Source: Ahrensia sp. (GTDB lineage: Bacteria > Pseudomonadota > Alphaproteobacteria > Rhizobiales > Rhizobiaceae). From it: DNA of 64,000 bases. Positions within the stretch are counted from its first letter, which is position 1. Each line of letters begins with the position of its first letter. The notes below the pieces were generated by a model. That model saw only the letters and a program-made list of their open reading frames with translations. It had not been told where the DNA came from and did not search any database. The position numbers were made by a program, and so were the translations under genes. Positions 63,999-64,000 of the stretch are shown here, in pieces. The stretch covers positions 1 to 64,000 of the forward strand of contig NZXU01000006.1 of NCBI GenBank assembly GCA_002698425.1, written 5' to 3'.

Positions 63999-64000
63999 GG

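Noticed and set aside
1..64000. CRISPR arrays, rRNA genes and complete insertion sequences
   Set aside because: No regularly spaced near-identical repeats of 25-40 bp, no rRNA signature and no transposase with terminal repeats were seen by eye.

Overview
The window looks like chromosomal DNA of a high-GC alphaproteobacterium, possibly of the Hyphomicrobiales. The evidence is the codon use, the LysR- and TetR-rich gene style, a NarK1-NarK2 fusion, FNR/Dnr-type boxes, and a cluster of GANTC (CcrM-type) sites. No rRNA gene, CRISPR array or complete insertion sequence was seen. The one complete RNA gene is tRNA-Sec.

Region 1 (1-4.9 kb): the 3' part of a secreted serralysin-type (M10/RTX) metalloprotease with tandem cadherin-like repeats, a small VPLPA-CTERM exported protein, and a 3-hydroxyisobutyrate-dehydrogenase-like reductase. 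Region 2 (5-16 kb): a LysR gene and then a complete selenocysteine cassette on the minus strand. In transcription order it reads LigAB-type ring-cleavage dioxygenase, UGSC-like selenoprotein with an in-frame UGA, selD, thioredoxin-reductase-like flavoprotein, selA, selB and selC. The tRNA-Sec gene lies partly inside the 3' end of selB. A divergent LysR gene with strong palindromes sits at the head of the cluster. The cassette supplies everything needed to decode the UGA of the selenoprotein beside it.

Region 3 (16-29.6 kb): penicillin-binding protein 1C and a giant alpha-2-macroglobulin with a PAN domain (envelope maintenance), then a CecR/YbhGFSR-type regulator and multidrug ABC exporter operon. 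Region 4 (30-45.7 kb): a respiratory nitrate reductase operon, narK-narGHJI-ppiC-hemerythrin-can-moeA-DUF2478-nnrS, with a divergent CRP/FNR-family regulator and two perfect FNR/Dnr boxes between them.

Region 5 (45.8-64 kb) is accessory in character. It holds a block of conserved-hypothetical genes around a split FtsH-like AAA ATPase and M41 protease, and an array of GANTC sites with 21-bp spacing. A TetR-controlled DevBCA-like ABC exporter follows. Last is a three-gene minus-strand operon encoding a REase-NTPase fusion (cut by the window end), a second PD-(D/E)XK protein and a HExxH zincin-like protein. This last operon has the architecture of a defence system that I cannot match to a named one. 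A 13-bp sequence (GAAAAGTTTTCGC) occurs four times, each time at a boundary between functional blocks from 30 to 58 kb, which suggests recombination or modular assembly.
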